Of a stretch of DNA of 40,333 bases, positions 1 through 9,266 are shown piece after piece. The position numbers and the translations under genes were made by a program. This DNA comes from Nitrospirota bacterium (GTDB lineage: Bacteria > Nitrospirota > Thermodesulfovibrionia > UBA6902), in NCBI GenBank assembly GCA_003354025.1, contig PIVU01000013.1:1-40333 (forward strand), given 5' to 3'. The first letter of the stretch is position 1; every line of letters starts with the position of its first letter. Below the pieces are notes generated by a model. That model was not told where the DNA came from. It saw only the letters and a program-made list of their open reading frames with translations, and did not search any database.

Positions 1-870
1 CTCTGGTGACGCCGGCTCAGCGAATCTATCTCTGTGCTTAAGTATGTAAAAACACCCCCGGGTTTAAGCAAACGTGCCGCCTCGGGAAAAAAATGCTCTG
101 CAAAGGTGATGCTGTTTAATACGTATTTTTCAAATTCTTCTTCATTCAAGGGGAAAGCGTGGAAAAAGACAGCATCATAGGTAGCCAGCTGGTCCTGAAC
201 ATCCTGCCAGCGACCCTGAATCATCCTTATCTTCCTGCCGGGATACTTCTGTTTCCAGGGATCAAAAAACTGATGAACAATACTCTCATTCGATTCGATT
301 ATCGTGTGAGATCTTATTGCAAATTCCTGAATAAAACCTGATGATATTCCACGACCAAAACCGATCTCCAGGATATCACCTGAGGATTCGCATGCATGCA
401 TGGCCATGGCTTTCATAATAGGTATCTGCCAGTCTTCCATTATCCGGTCGTCATCAAGCTCTGAGTGAGATATATCAAAAGCTGTGAGTTCAGTAGTGCG
501 CCCGGCTACGAAATGCTTTGACACGTTATCTAAATGCTCCAGGTCGGCTCCAAGCTCATTTATCGCCTGACGAATCAGCCATTCCCGCTGAAGAGTGCGA
601 GGGGGATTGATAAATCTCTTTGACTTTATTTTTATATCAATATCGTAATCAGTATGGTTGTGCGTCCGTATTTCCGCCCTTTGTCCATGGTTGATCTGAT
701 CAGAATCTTCAACATTCTCAACAGCAGAGTCTTGTTCCGGCCCGGTCTCGATTCTTGCTAAAATTTGTTCTGCTATGTCTGGGCCCAGAGCAGATAAGCC
801 ATTGGCAAGATCTTCCACATTTTGACTTTCGGGATTAAAATCATTTTGCATTATTAAGTCAGTTGCCCCG
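1..870 (-). other. Guanidinoacetate N-methyltransferase-like domain inserted in the adenylation domain
   Basis: This is the part of the partial NRPS that follows A8. About 80 residues of linker precede a class I SAM-dependent methyltransferase. Visible hallmarks are MEDWQIPIM, the SAM motif DILEIGFGRG (residues 1055-1064), IIESNESI, GRWQDV, FPLNEEEF and ARLLKPGGVFTYLS. These match in order the pattern I know from GAMT and the fungal Rmt2 arginine methyltransferases (MQRWETPYM, LEVGFGMAIA, IIECNDGVF, GLWEDV, YPLSEETW, RLLKPGGVLTYC). The expected chemistry is N-methylation, in GAMT and Rmt2 on a guanidine nitrogen; the real acceptor here is not known. The domain may extend past position 1. Confidence 0.75.
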
Positions 871-3539
871 GCCGCAAGGACTGTAGCCTGCCGCACTGTC
901 GGGTGGGCCAAAATTACGTTTTCTATCTCACCTGTTTCAATGCGGTATCCCCGCATTTTTACCTGCCCATCGCTACGTCCCAGAAATTCCAAATTTCCGT
1001 CGTCCAGAAAACATACCATATCCCCAGTTTTATAAAGCCTCCCTTCACCGTTTCCGGTAAAAGGATTTGGAATAAAACGCTCTGCCGTCAATTCCGGCTG
1101 ATTCAGGTACCCTGGAGATATGCCTGCACCGCCAAGGTAGAGCTCTCCGGGAATGCCTGAAGGCACGGGCCGGAGGTCTTTATCCAGGACATAAATTAGT
1201 ACGTTCTCAATCGGCCTGCCGATCGGTAAGGAGACAGATGAGTAATTCTCACGGCAATCAAAGACGGTACTCCAAACTGTAGCTTCAGTAGGGCCATATT
1301 CATTAAATAATCTGGCTTCAGGAAGTGCTGAGTTATGGAGTGCTGACAGTTCGGCAGAGCATATTTCTCCGGCTACGATAATCGTCTGAAGAGATCGGAG
1401 ACTTTTTTTATTATACTCCAGCATATGGCCATAAAGTGATGGAATGCCAAGCAGGTGTGTAATGCTTTTTTCAGCAATCAGGCCTGACAGATAGTTGACA
1501 TCCCGGTAGAGCTCCCTGTCAGGTATATAAAGGCATCCACCCCGGCAGAGGGTCCCGTATATACCGGCAACCGAGCTGTCAAATGAAATGCTCGACAGTA
1601 GCAGAAAACGATCCGGAGAGTTCTCATAGTAACGTATCCGCGCTCCAGTGGAGTGTGCAAGGTTTCCGCGGTTGATCATTACTCCCTTGGGGTTACCGGT
1701 TGAACCGGACGTGTAGATAATATACGCCAGGTCATCAGGATGAGCACTTTCTTCCGGATTTGAATCGCTGAACTCACTTATTTTTGAGCTGTTGTCATCA
1801 ATAATAATGACCTTTGACTGAGTCTCCGGCAATGCCCTTTCCAGACTGCGACAAGTAAGAACTGCTTCAGTGCCGGCATCGGACATCATGTATGCCAGGC
1901 GCTCATGGGGATATGTTGGGTCGAGCGGCACATATGCAGCTCCTGATTTCAATACAGCCAGAATGGCAGTTATCATCTCTATGGACCGATCCAGATAGAT
2001 GCCGATGATTGTACCAGGTCCTGCATCATGATGACGAAGGAAATGAGCAAGCTGATTTGCCCGAACATTGAGTTCACCATATGTGAGCCGGCCGGCCTGG
2101 TATACAACAGCATCTCTTTCCGGCCCCTGAGAAACCCGGTCTTCAAACATGGAACAAACAGATTGCTCCGACAGCCTTTTCTCTGATGTGCCGCTCCATG
2201 TCATCAGCTGCTGCTGTTCTGAATCAGATAAAATCGTCAAATCTTTAATCAGTTGATCAGGTTGATTAGCAAATGAATGCAAGAGCGTACTCAAATGATC
2301 CAGTAATATTGAAATACTTTTTTCTGCAAAAAGTCTCCGGTCATAAACGGCAATGAGCCGCAAACTCCTGCCCGGCACCACAAGCAGCGCCAGAGGGAAA
2401 TTACTTTGCTCCCGATAATCCACATCACTAATTTGAAGTTCTGTGCTTAGAGTGCCGGCTGAGTCATCCACAGGATAGTTTTCAAAAACAACAATGGAAT
2501 CAAACAAAGGCACACTAGACGAAAGTTCACTCCACTCCCGCACGTTTACAAGGGGGCTGTATTCAAACTCGCGGGCATCTATCTGGCTTCCCTGCAGTTG
2601 TGACAGCCAGCCGGAGAGCGTCATTTCAGGCTTAATGGTCGCCCTCACCGGCAGGGTATTGATAAAAAGACCTACCATCCTTTCCACTCCTTCTAAAGAG
2701 ACCGGTCTCCCGGAAACAGTCGATCCAAATACAACATCCTCTTCACCGCAGTACCTGTGCAGTAAAATAGCCCAGGCTCCCTGGATCATTGTATTGACCG
2801 TCAGGCGTTTCTTTTTAGCTGTCGTTGTAAGACCATCCGTAATGTGCACCGGTAATAAAAGCTCTTTTTGATCGTAGCCTATATTGTCAGGCTGAAGTCG
2901 GCGGATTGTGATAGGGGTAGGAGAGGAAAACCCTTTTAGCTGCTCCCTCCAAAAACTTTCAGCACTGGACAGGCTTTGTTCCTTATGCCATGCAATATAG
3001 TCACGATAGGGCCGGGTAGTATCCCCTTCCGGCGCTTCACCCTGACAGAGCTTATGGTAATGCTGAAAAACCTGCCTTATGATAATTTGAGTAGACCAGC
3101 CGTCAAATAATATGTGGTGAAAGCTCCACACCCATTGATATGTATGCTCCCTGAGCCGGAAAAGTCTGAAACGCATCAGGGGGGCCTTGTCCAGTTCAAA
3201 TCCCCGCACCCGGTCATCCTGCAGCCAGGTCTCAAGCCATTCGGAAAATTCACTCTCCGACATTTCATCCATGTCCTGTGTCTTCCAGTCAAGCTTCACT
3301 GTACTGCGTACAACCTGCAGAGGTTCATCCAGGCCTTCCCAGAAAAAGGCAGTCCGCAAGACCGGATAAAGTTGAATAACCGACTGCCAGGAACGCTGAA
3401 AGAGTTCATTGTCCAATTTACCTGTCAGTGTGCAGCTGTATTGCTCAATATAAACACCGGACTCCGGCTCCTTGAGACAATGAAAAAGTATGCCGAGCTG
3501 AAGCGGTGACAATGTATATATGTCTTCAACATTTTTCAT
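1..3539 (-). CDS. Nonribosomal peptide synthetase, C-A with inserted methyltransferase, 3' end cut by window edge
   Basis: At least 1179 residues are visible with no in-frame stop; the gene continues past position 1. It begins directly with a condensation domain (VEDIYTLSPLQLGILFH near the start, HHxxxDG with H141, H142 and D146). This opening resembles acceptor condensation domains that follow an epimerization domain, such as TycB1. The adenylation domain has A3 at about 609-619 (SGSTG, S613) and A8 GYRIETGEIE at 864-873. The pocket residues, aligned by eye to GrsA, read D S A L I A E V W (D654, S655, A658 first); I do not recognise this code. From about residue 891 the A domain is interrupted by a methyltransferase (separate entry). 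The closing A subdomain, carrier protein and anything after lie outside. ATG at 3539 follows the upstream NRPS stop by 42 bases without a clear ribosome site. Confidence 0.93.
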   Translation of the reverse strand, partial: MKNVEDIYTLSPLQLGILFHCLKEPESGVYIEQYSCTLTGKLDNELFQRSWQSVIQLYPVLRTAFFWEGLDEPLQVVRSTVKLDWKTQDMDEMSESEFSEWLETWLQDDRVRGFELDKAPLMRFRLFRLREHTYQWVWSFHHILFDGWSTQIIIRQVFQHYHKLCQGEAPEGDTTRPYRDYIAWHKEQSLSSAESFWREQLKGFSSPTPITIRRLQPDNIGYDQKELLLPVHITDGLTTTAKKKRLTVNTMIQGAWAILLHRYCGEEDVVFGSTVSGRPVSLEGVERMVGLFINTLPVRATIKPEMTLSGWLSQLQGSQIDAREFEYSPLVNVREWSELSSSVPLFDSIVVFENYPVDDSAGTLSTELQISDVDYREQSNFPLALLVVPGRSLRLIAVYDRRLFAEKSISILLDHLSTLLHSFANQPDQLIKDLTILSDSEQQQLMTWSGTSEKRLSEQSVCSMFEDRVSQGPERDAVVYQAGRLTYGELNVRANQLAHFLRHHDAGPGTIIGIYLDRSIEMITAILAVLKSGAAYVPLDPTYPHERLAYMMSDAGTEAVLTCRSLERALPETQSKVIIIDDNSSKISEFSDSNPEESAHPDDLAYIIYTSGSTGNPKGVMINRGNLAHSTGARIRYYENSPDRFLLLSSISFDSSVAGIYGTLCRGGCLYIPDRELYRDVNYLSGLIAEKSITHLLGIPSLYGHMLEYNKKSLRSLQTIIVAGEICSAELSALHNSALPEARLFNEYGPTEATVWSTVFDCRENYSSVSLPIGRPIENVLIYVLDKDLRPVPSGIPGELYLGGAGISPGYLNQPELTAERFIPNPFTGNGEGRLYKTGDMVCFLDDGNLEFLGRSDGQVKMRGYRIETGEIENVILAHPTVRQATVLAAGATDLIMQNDFNPESQNVEDLANGLSALGPDIAEQILARIETGPEQDSAVENVEDSDQINHGQRAEIRTHNHTDYDIDIKIKSKRFINPPRTLQREWLIRQAINELGADLEHLDNVSKHFVAGRTTELTAFDISHSELDDDRIMEDWQIPIMKAMAMHACESSGDILEIGFGRGISSGFIQEFAIRSHTIIESNESIVHQFFDPWKQKYPGRKIRMIQGRWQDVQDQLATYDAVFFHAFPLNEEEFEKYVLNSITFAEHFFPEAARLLKPGGVFTYLSTEIDSLSRRHQ

Positions 3540-3581
3540 AACGGTAATTCAATCATGCTGTCATTATATTTTATCCCGCAT

Positions 3582-6500
3582 TTACTCTTCATCTTGATCT
3601 GCTATATCCAACAGCCTGGACAACTGATCAATTTTCCCGGCATCAAGATTCGCCAGAGGGAAATCCGACGCACTCGACTCATCACCTGACGGTTTTAAGC
3701 AATCGTTTATGATCGTTTGAAGAGACTGAATAAATTCATTGGATATTCTCTCAATGGTTTCAGGTCTGTACCGTTCTGTGCTGAAAGTCCAGTACACTTC
3801 CAGTTGATCATTAATTATAAAGGCATTGATTTCTATCAAATAAGGCCGCTGCCCTTTGGAACCGTAGAACCCATGCAAACGACCGTTTATTCGAAACATT
3901 GAAGAATCACCGGTCATCTGTTGCATAGACCCCATATAATTAAATAATACTTCCGCATCAGGCACCTGCTTTATAGCATCCCGGATGGTCTTGTTCTCAT
4001 TTAAATAGCGCAATGGGCCATATCCAAAACCCCGGTTGGGCATGGAACGTACATGCTCTTTAACCGCCCTGATTATCCGGCCGGTCCCCTTTTCATCCGG
4101 GAGGATAAGGTTAAGCGGAAATACAGAGGTAAACCACCCCAGCGTGCGGTATATTGTAACGTCATCAATAACACCCTCCCGCCCGTGACCTTCCTTATCC
4201 AACCTTAATGTAGAACTGCCGCTCCAGTTGCACATTGTCTGCATGAGGGCTGCCAGAAGCAGCTCATCAACACCGATGCGGTTAGACAGGGTAACTTTAT
4301 TCAGGAGATCATGGGTATACTGATGTTCCAGTTTGACAACAATTGTTTTGGCCGACGATTCCAGACCATTGCCTGGAAGGTCAACGTCCCGGGGAAGAGG
4401 CGCAACCGGTGTCCTGCCCTGACTTATCCAGTAGTCCGACTCCGATTCGGCGGCCGGAGAATTAGCATACTGGACCAGCTTGTCCGCCCATTGTTTGAAA
4501 GATGTTGTTTTGCGAGGAAGAAGCGGTGACTTACCAGCGGCAAGATCGCGGCAAATAGTCTCCAGATCTTCCAGTACAATATACCACGACACGCCATCCA
4601 TGGCTAAATGATGAATGATCACTCCTAACAGACTGGAATGGTCCTCGCCCCGATCAAAGTACAGTGCCAGCAAGAGAGGTCCGTTTTGAAGGTCCAGCGA
4701 TGATTGTGCATTTTTCACATGCCGTTCTATCGACATTTCCTGATCAGACTCAGACAGGTCCGACAGGTTGTAATATTCCAGTGCAAATGAATTGTCATCA
4801 TCCCTCAGGGACTGCTGCCATCCGGAAGCCTTTTTTAAAAAACTCAGGCGCAGGGAATCATGATGGAGCAGCAGTTGTTGAAATGCCTTTTCAAGGATAG
4901 ATGGAGTTATTTCCAAGGAGACATCCAGTTTAAGCACCATGTTCCAGATTTGCGGTTCGGGCAAATCAAACTCAAAGAACCAATGCTGTATAGGTGTAAG
5001 CTTTACAGCTCCGCTTACCGGTCCCTGTTCAGCATCAGCAATGCAGCCGGCATCAATATTAACAGCCAGTTCAGCAACTGTTGGATGCTGAAAAAGCAGA
5101 CCCGGTGTAAATTCCAGCCCGGCTTTTGCTGCGCGGGCTACTATCTGAATATTCAGGATCGAATCACCGCCCAGATCAAAAAAATTATCATGTATACCGA
5201 CCTGCTCCACACCCAGTACTTTTGCCCATGCATCTGCAAGCAGTTCTTCGGCAGCATTCCTGGGTGCCACATATTCGCCCGCAGCTCCCGTACGTGATGT
5301 ATCAGGCAGCGGAAGTGCACTGCGGTCCACTTTACCTGTTGCGTTCAGGGAAAAAGACTCCATCCTTATAAAATGCGCCGGCATCATATAAGCCGGCAGT
5401 GTAAGAGATAGAAAGGAACGCATCTCTTCTGAAGAGTACTCCTGGTCTCCCACATAGTAGGCCGCTATGCGCCGGTCTATAGTTGAGTATGCTTTTTCTT
5501 CAGGATCGTATCCAATCTCCTTCAGCATTTTATTTACCCGTGCTTCGTCAATGTCGTCATCAAGTTCTTTAAGAGCGCTGTCCCGTTCTTTGTGCCCAAG
5601 CCGTACATCCCAGCTGTAAGGCAATGCATAGTTATGATAACCGCGTTCCTTTTTATGAATATAAATACCGGCTTCATTGATCAGGCAGTTAGTGGACCGG
5701 CCCGTATCATCAGGACGTACCCAGGGTGTTTCCCTGTCAAGATATTCCAACACCTGCTTCAGCTCTACATCGATATATCGATAGAAGTCGACAAATTCAA
5801 TTTTTTCAAACACTGAATCATCATGAAACGCAGATACATCAAGGTTTCTGGATATAGCATCGTCCATTCTGTGATAGGCCTTGCGTGCTTCGATAATAGT
5901 CCTGTCGATCTCCTCGCTGTCAAACATTTCATTTTTAAACAGCTCGGACACCCGCGTTTCAAAGGACTGGCCCCGGGAAAGACCTGTGAAAATATACTTG
6001 ATGCCCTTTTTGATGGCCAGGTTAACACTCATTGTATTGATGGTCTTCTGACAGCCGTTACAGACATTGCTGAATCGCCGCAGGCTGTCGACTAAAATTT
6101 CATTCATAGCCAGTGTATGTCCCCATTCAAGGTCAAGTTTCAGCGTCTCCACTACCCGGCGGATGTTCTCCTTCGCACTATCAGAAATATAGCCGTTATC
6201 AATGCTGAATACCAGTGGATGCATCCCCATTTCCACAAGCTTATAAAGGGTATAAGTACTGTCTTTCCCGCCGCTGTACTGCATCAGACAGTCATAGCTG
6301 CCACTGCTCGATTCCCTTGCATGATCCAGGATATGGCGGAGGTCTTCTTCTGTCCTGAAATATTGCCCCGCTTTTTCCCGCTGTGGTTCAAATTCACGGC
6401 ATACTGAACAAATACCCTGTGCATCTATTACCGCACGGGGATAGTTGGACGCCAGTCCGCACTTCAGGCAGTAACGAATTTCCTCCTGCAGCATATGACT

Positions 6501-9209
6501 ATGGTGATCCACTACCTGCGTACAGCATTCCCTGAGACCGGGATACTTCAGGAGAGCGGCTTCAATTTCACCCAGTTCAATGCGAAAACCCTTCACCTTG
6601 ACCTGGTCATCCCCTCTGCCCAGGAATTCCATTACCCCCTCTGACCTCCAGCGGCCAACGTCTCCACTGCGATACATCTTTTCGCCGGGGCGGAACGGGT
6701 TGCTGACAAATTTATCAGCCGTCAATTCCTCCTGATTCAGGTATCCCCTCGCCAACCCCGCTCCGGCAATATACATATCTCCCTTTATACCTAAAGGTAC
6801 CGGATTCATGCCGGCATCCAACAGGTAAATCTGCAGATTGTCAATGGGCTCTCCGATGGCAACGGAGGTATTAATGTCATGATCAGGATCAAAAAGGTAA
6901 ATCATACATCCCACTGTGGCTTCAGTGGGGCCGTACTCATTGTATATTTCTATGTTTCCGGAGAACAAACTGGATACCCGGTGTGCAAGAGTGGTTTTAA
7001 AATCTTCACCACCGACAATAAACTTTTTCAATCTCGTAGTCGACACATTTTCATCTTCCAGGAGCGCCAGATGGGAAGGGGTTAACTTTATGATATCAAC
7101 TGCATCGTCCTTAAATACATTCATAATGGAAAGATCAACACCGTCTCTGCTTTCCCGATAGACTACCATCTTACTCCCCGAGATGAGAGGCAGAAAGATC
7201 GATGTTATCGTCAGATCAGCAGCAACAGTCGAGTAGAGAGGAAAATCATGTGGGCCGTCATGCATATACTTTTTCCGTGCCCAGCAAAGATAGTTTAACA
7301 GCGAACCATGTTCAATCATTACTCCCTTGGGTCGGCCCGTGGATCCGGATGTATATATAACATATGCAAGGCTTCGAGAGTTTGCCATACTTTCCGTAAG
7401 AGCAGGAAGGTCATCTGTAACCTGGTCCGCAATGGTGTCAAGAGATATTATGTCGAATTTACCCTGCGGCAGCTGGCTTTTAAAAATATTCTGCGTCAAA
7501 ACAATAGGAGCTCCGCAATCGTCCAGGATATAGGAAATGCGCCCTTCCGGAAATGATGAATCAATCGGGACAAAGGCCGCGCCCGTTTTGAGTATACTTA
7601 TAAGAGCTACTATCAGTTCAGGAGACCGCTCCATAAATACTCCCACTATCATTCCTTTATCAACACCTCTTTTTTGAAGGTAACCAGCCAACCGGTCAGA
7701 GCGTTGGTCCAGCTCCCCGTATGTCATTTCCCTGCCACCATCTAATATTGCTACTGCACCGGGTGTTAAGGCAGTCTGCTCTTTCAGCAGGCCAATAACG
7801 GTATTATTCTTTGGGAGAGAAGTTTCAGTGTCATTATAACGTGAGACCAGTGCCTCCCGCTCTTCCTTGCTGAGGAGGTCAACATCAGTGATGGGCTGAT
7901 CAGGATCCTCCAACAGAGCGTCGAGGAGGCGGATAAACTGTCCAACGGCTTTCTCTTGAAGGTCATGATTAAAAACCCGGCAGTTGAAATAAAAGTGAAG
8001 TTGAAAACTGCCTGTCGAATCAAAATCAAGCACATAGAGGCGCAGGGCATGTCCCCTGTCCAGATGACCTGAATGAATCCAATCAGTGTGCACAGGCATA
8101 CCGCAAAAATCCGGATATGAGACATTAATGTAATTAAGCACCACAGAGTACGTATGACTGGATATAGCAGCACCGGCACCCGGCTGCCCGTATCGCAAAA
8201 AGTTATACATCTCAGGCTTAACGTTTTTGATCAGGCTTCTAAAAGTCTCCCCTGGTGCAATGTTTATGGCCAGTGGTAAAACTTCGATAAACAGTCCGAT
8301 AGTTTCTTGAAAATCCGCCGTGGGACGATTATGTGAAACCGAACCGATCACCTGCCTGTAACTACCGCTGATCCGATACAGGTATGCAAAGAGCAGGGCG
8401 GAAAAAAAATTAAACATGGAAAGGTTAATATTAAAAGCACTAAAATCTTTATCTTTCGACAATGCACGCAGTCTGTCCGATCTGTCCATGCCCAGATCAT
8501 AGGATACCCTCTCAGCGCGTGTTGTCTGAACTGACGGATTGTTTCCATACAAATCCAGGGAAACAGCAGGAGCAGCATTCTTTTCCTGCCAATAGGCTAA
8601 AGCTTTTCTGCTCTCACTTGATTCGTGGAATGTGCTCTCATAGGCCTGATATTCAAGATACGCCGGCAGTTCAGGAGCATCTGCCAGACGGTCTTTCAGC
8701 GCCAATTGATAAAACTCTGCCATGCGTTTGTACATGACCCCGCTGGACCACCCATCGGTAATCAGATGATGCTGATTGATATACCAGACATATTCGTCTC
8801 CAGTAAGCTTAATTAACACACTGTCGAATAAACACTCTTTAAGATCAAAGGGAAGGACAGTACGCGTCTTCAGCCAGGATTGAATTTTGCTTTTAGAATC
8901 AGAATCGTCAGAGAAATCGATAAATTCCAGGCCATGGGACATATTTTCGAGGATACTTTGCCGTGGTATACCATCCTTCTCTTTAATCACCGTGCGCAGG
9001 GCGTCGCTCCGGCTCACCAGAGTCTGAAAGGCGTCCCTAAATGCTCCCGGTTCAAGTTTGCCCTTGATAAAATAGGCAAGTGCAATATTATAAACCGGCA
9101 GATCAGGATTAAGCTTATGACCTGTCCAAATGCTTAACTGGCTGGCTGTCAGATTAGATGTTTCACTGTTCGGAACTGCATGATTCGAACCGGGATCCGG
9201 TTTTATCAT
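3582..9209 (-). CDS. Nonribosomal peptide synthetase C-A(PP-loop insert)-PCP-E, asparagine-type code
   Basis: 1875 residues. Domains in order: condensation (HHLITDG 147-153), adenylation (A3 SGSTGRPKG from 621; A5 NEYGPTE around 757; A8 GFRIELGEIE 874-883), an inserted ATP-pyrophosphatase (about 900-1245), the A-domain C-terminal part with the A10 lysine K1293, carrier protein with S1350 in GGDS, and epimerization domain (LTPIQHWFFE start; HHLAMDG with H1533, H1534, D1538; late motif LFNYMG). The pocket code D665 L666 T669 K708 I731 G733 E758 V766 G767 differs at one position from the known Asn code DLTKLGEVG. The E domain implies a D-residue for the next protein. The C-terminal stretch DFPLANLDAGKIDQLSRLL resembles tails seen after E domains that dock to the next synthetase. 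AAGGAG lies about 6 bases before the ATG. It probably shares an operon with the membrane protein upstream and the NRPS downstream. Confidence 0.95.
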   Translation of the reverse strand: MIKPDPGSNHAVPNSETSNLTASQLSIWTGHKLNPDLPVYNIALAYFIKGKLEPGAFRDAFQTLVSRSDALRTVIKEKDGIPRQSILENMSHGLEFIDFSDDSDSKSKIQSWLKTRTVLPFDLKECLFDSVLIKLTGDEYVWYINQHHLITDGWSSGVMYKRMAEFYQLALKDRLADAPELPAYLEYQAYESTFHESSESRKALAYWQEKNAAPAVSLDLYGNNPSVQTTRAERVSYDLGMDRSDRLRALSKDKDFSAFNINLSMFNFFSALLFAYLYRISGSYRQVIGSVSHNRPTADFQETIGLFIEVLPLAINIAPGETFRSLIKNVKPEMYNFLRYGQPGAGAAISSHTYSVVLNYINVSYPDFCGMPVHTDWIHSGHLDRGHALRLYVLDFDSTGSFQLHFYFNCRVFNHDLQEKAVGQFIRLLDALLEDPDQPITDVDLLSKEEREALVSRYNDTETSLPKNNTVIGLLKEQTALTPGAVAILDGGREMTYGELDQRSDRLAGYLQKRGVDKGMIVGVFMERSPELIVALISILKTGAAFVPIDSSFPEGRISYILDDCGAPIVLTQNIFKSQLPQGKFDIISLDTIADQVTDDLPALTESMANSRSLAYVIYTSGSTGRPKGVMIEHGSLLNYLCWARKKYMHDGPHDFPLYSTVAADLTITSIFLPLISGSKMVVYRESRDGVDLSIMNVFKDDAVDIIKLTPSHLALLEDENVSTTRLKKFIVGGEDFKTTLAHRVSSLFSGNIEIYNEYGPTEATVGCMIYLFDPDHDINTSVAIGEPIDNLQIYLLDAGMNPVPLGIKGDMYIAGAGLARGYLNQEELTADKFVSNPFRPGEKMYRSGDVGRWRSEGVMEFLGRGDDQVKVKGFRIELGEIEAALLKYPGLRECCTQVVDHHSHMLQEEIRYCLKCGLASNYPRAVIDAQGICSVCREFEPQREKAGQYFRTEEDLRHILDHARESSSGSYDCLMQYSGGKDSTYTLYKLVEMGMHPLVFSIDNGYISDSAKENIRRVVETLKLDLEWGHTLAMNEILVDSLRRFSNVCNGCQKTINTMSVNLAIKKGIKYIFTGLSRGQSFETRVSELFKNEMFDSEEIDRTIIEARKAYHRMDDAISRNLDVSAFHDDSVFEKIEFVDFYRYIDVELKQVLEYLDRETPWVRPDDTGRSTNCLINEAGIYIHKKERGYHNYALPYSWDVRLGHKERDSALKELDDDIDEARVNKMLKEIGYDPEEKAYSTIDRRIAAYYVGDQEYSSEEMRSFLSLTLPAYMMPAHFIRMESFSLNATGKVDRSALPLPDTSRTGAAGEYVAPRNAAEELLADAWAKVLGVEQVGIHDNFFDLGGDSILNIQIVARAAKAGLEFTPGLLFQHPTVAELAVNIDAGCIADAEQGPVSGAVKLTPIQHWFFEFDLPEPQIWNMVLKLDVSLEITPSILEKAFQQLLLHHDSLRLSFLKKASGWQQSLRDDDNSFALEYYNLSDLSESDQEMSIERHVKNAQSSLDLQNGPLLLALYFDRGEDHSSLLGVIIHHLAMDGVSWYIVLEDLETICRDLAAGKSPLLPRKTTSFKQWADKLVQYANSPAAESESDYWISQGRTPVAPLPRDVDLPGNGLESSAKTIVVKLEHQYTHDLLNKVTLSNRIGVDELLLAALMQTMCNWSGSSTLRLDKEGHGREGVIDDVTIYRTLGWFTSVFPLNLILPDEKGTGRIIRAVKEHVRSMPNRGFGYGPLRYLNENKTIRDAIKQVPDAEVLFNYMGSMQQMTGDSSMFRINGRLHGFYGSKGQRPYLIEINAFIINDQLEVYWTFSTERYRPETIERISNEFIQSLQTIINDCLKPSGDESSASDFPLANLDAGKIDQLSRLLDIADQDEE
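5475..6512 (-). other. PP-loop ATP-pyrophosphatase (AANH-like) domain inserted between A8 and A10 of the adenylation domain
   Basis: A8 and the A10 lysine are about 410 residues apart instead of the usual 90 or so, leaving roughly 345 extra residues (about 900-1245). The insert starts with a CxxC-CxxC ribbon (C914, C917, C934, C937) of the kind seen in N-acetyl sugar amidotransferases (WbpG/PseA) and TtuA. The PP-loop YSGGKDSTYTL has S979-S984 and K982. A CNGC motif (C1050, C1053) and a later C1175 follow, with GIKYIFTGLSRG between. PP-loop enzymes adenylate a carbonyl or amide oxygen and then let ammonia or a sulfur donor attack. The sugar amidotransferases turn acetamides into amidines; TtuA/TtcA-type enzymes with CxxC plus a third Cys do thiolation. 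Which applies here is open. Confidence 0.85.
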
Positions 9210-9266
9210 TTATACTCCTTATGACATCACAATTGTCTGAAATGATCGATATGGCTTAGATATGCT

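Noticed and set aside
4860-5297. Rightward open frame of 145 residues within the NRPS
   Set aside because: It is antisense to well-conserved carrier and epimerization coding sequence and its translation resembles no protein.
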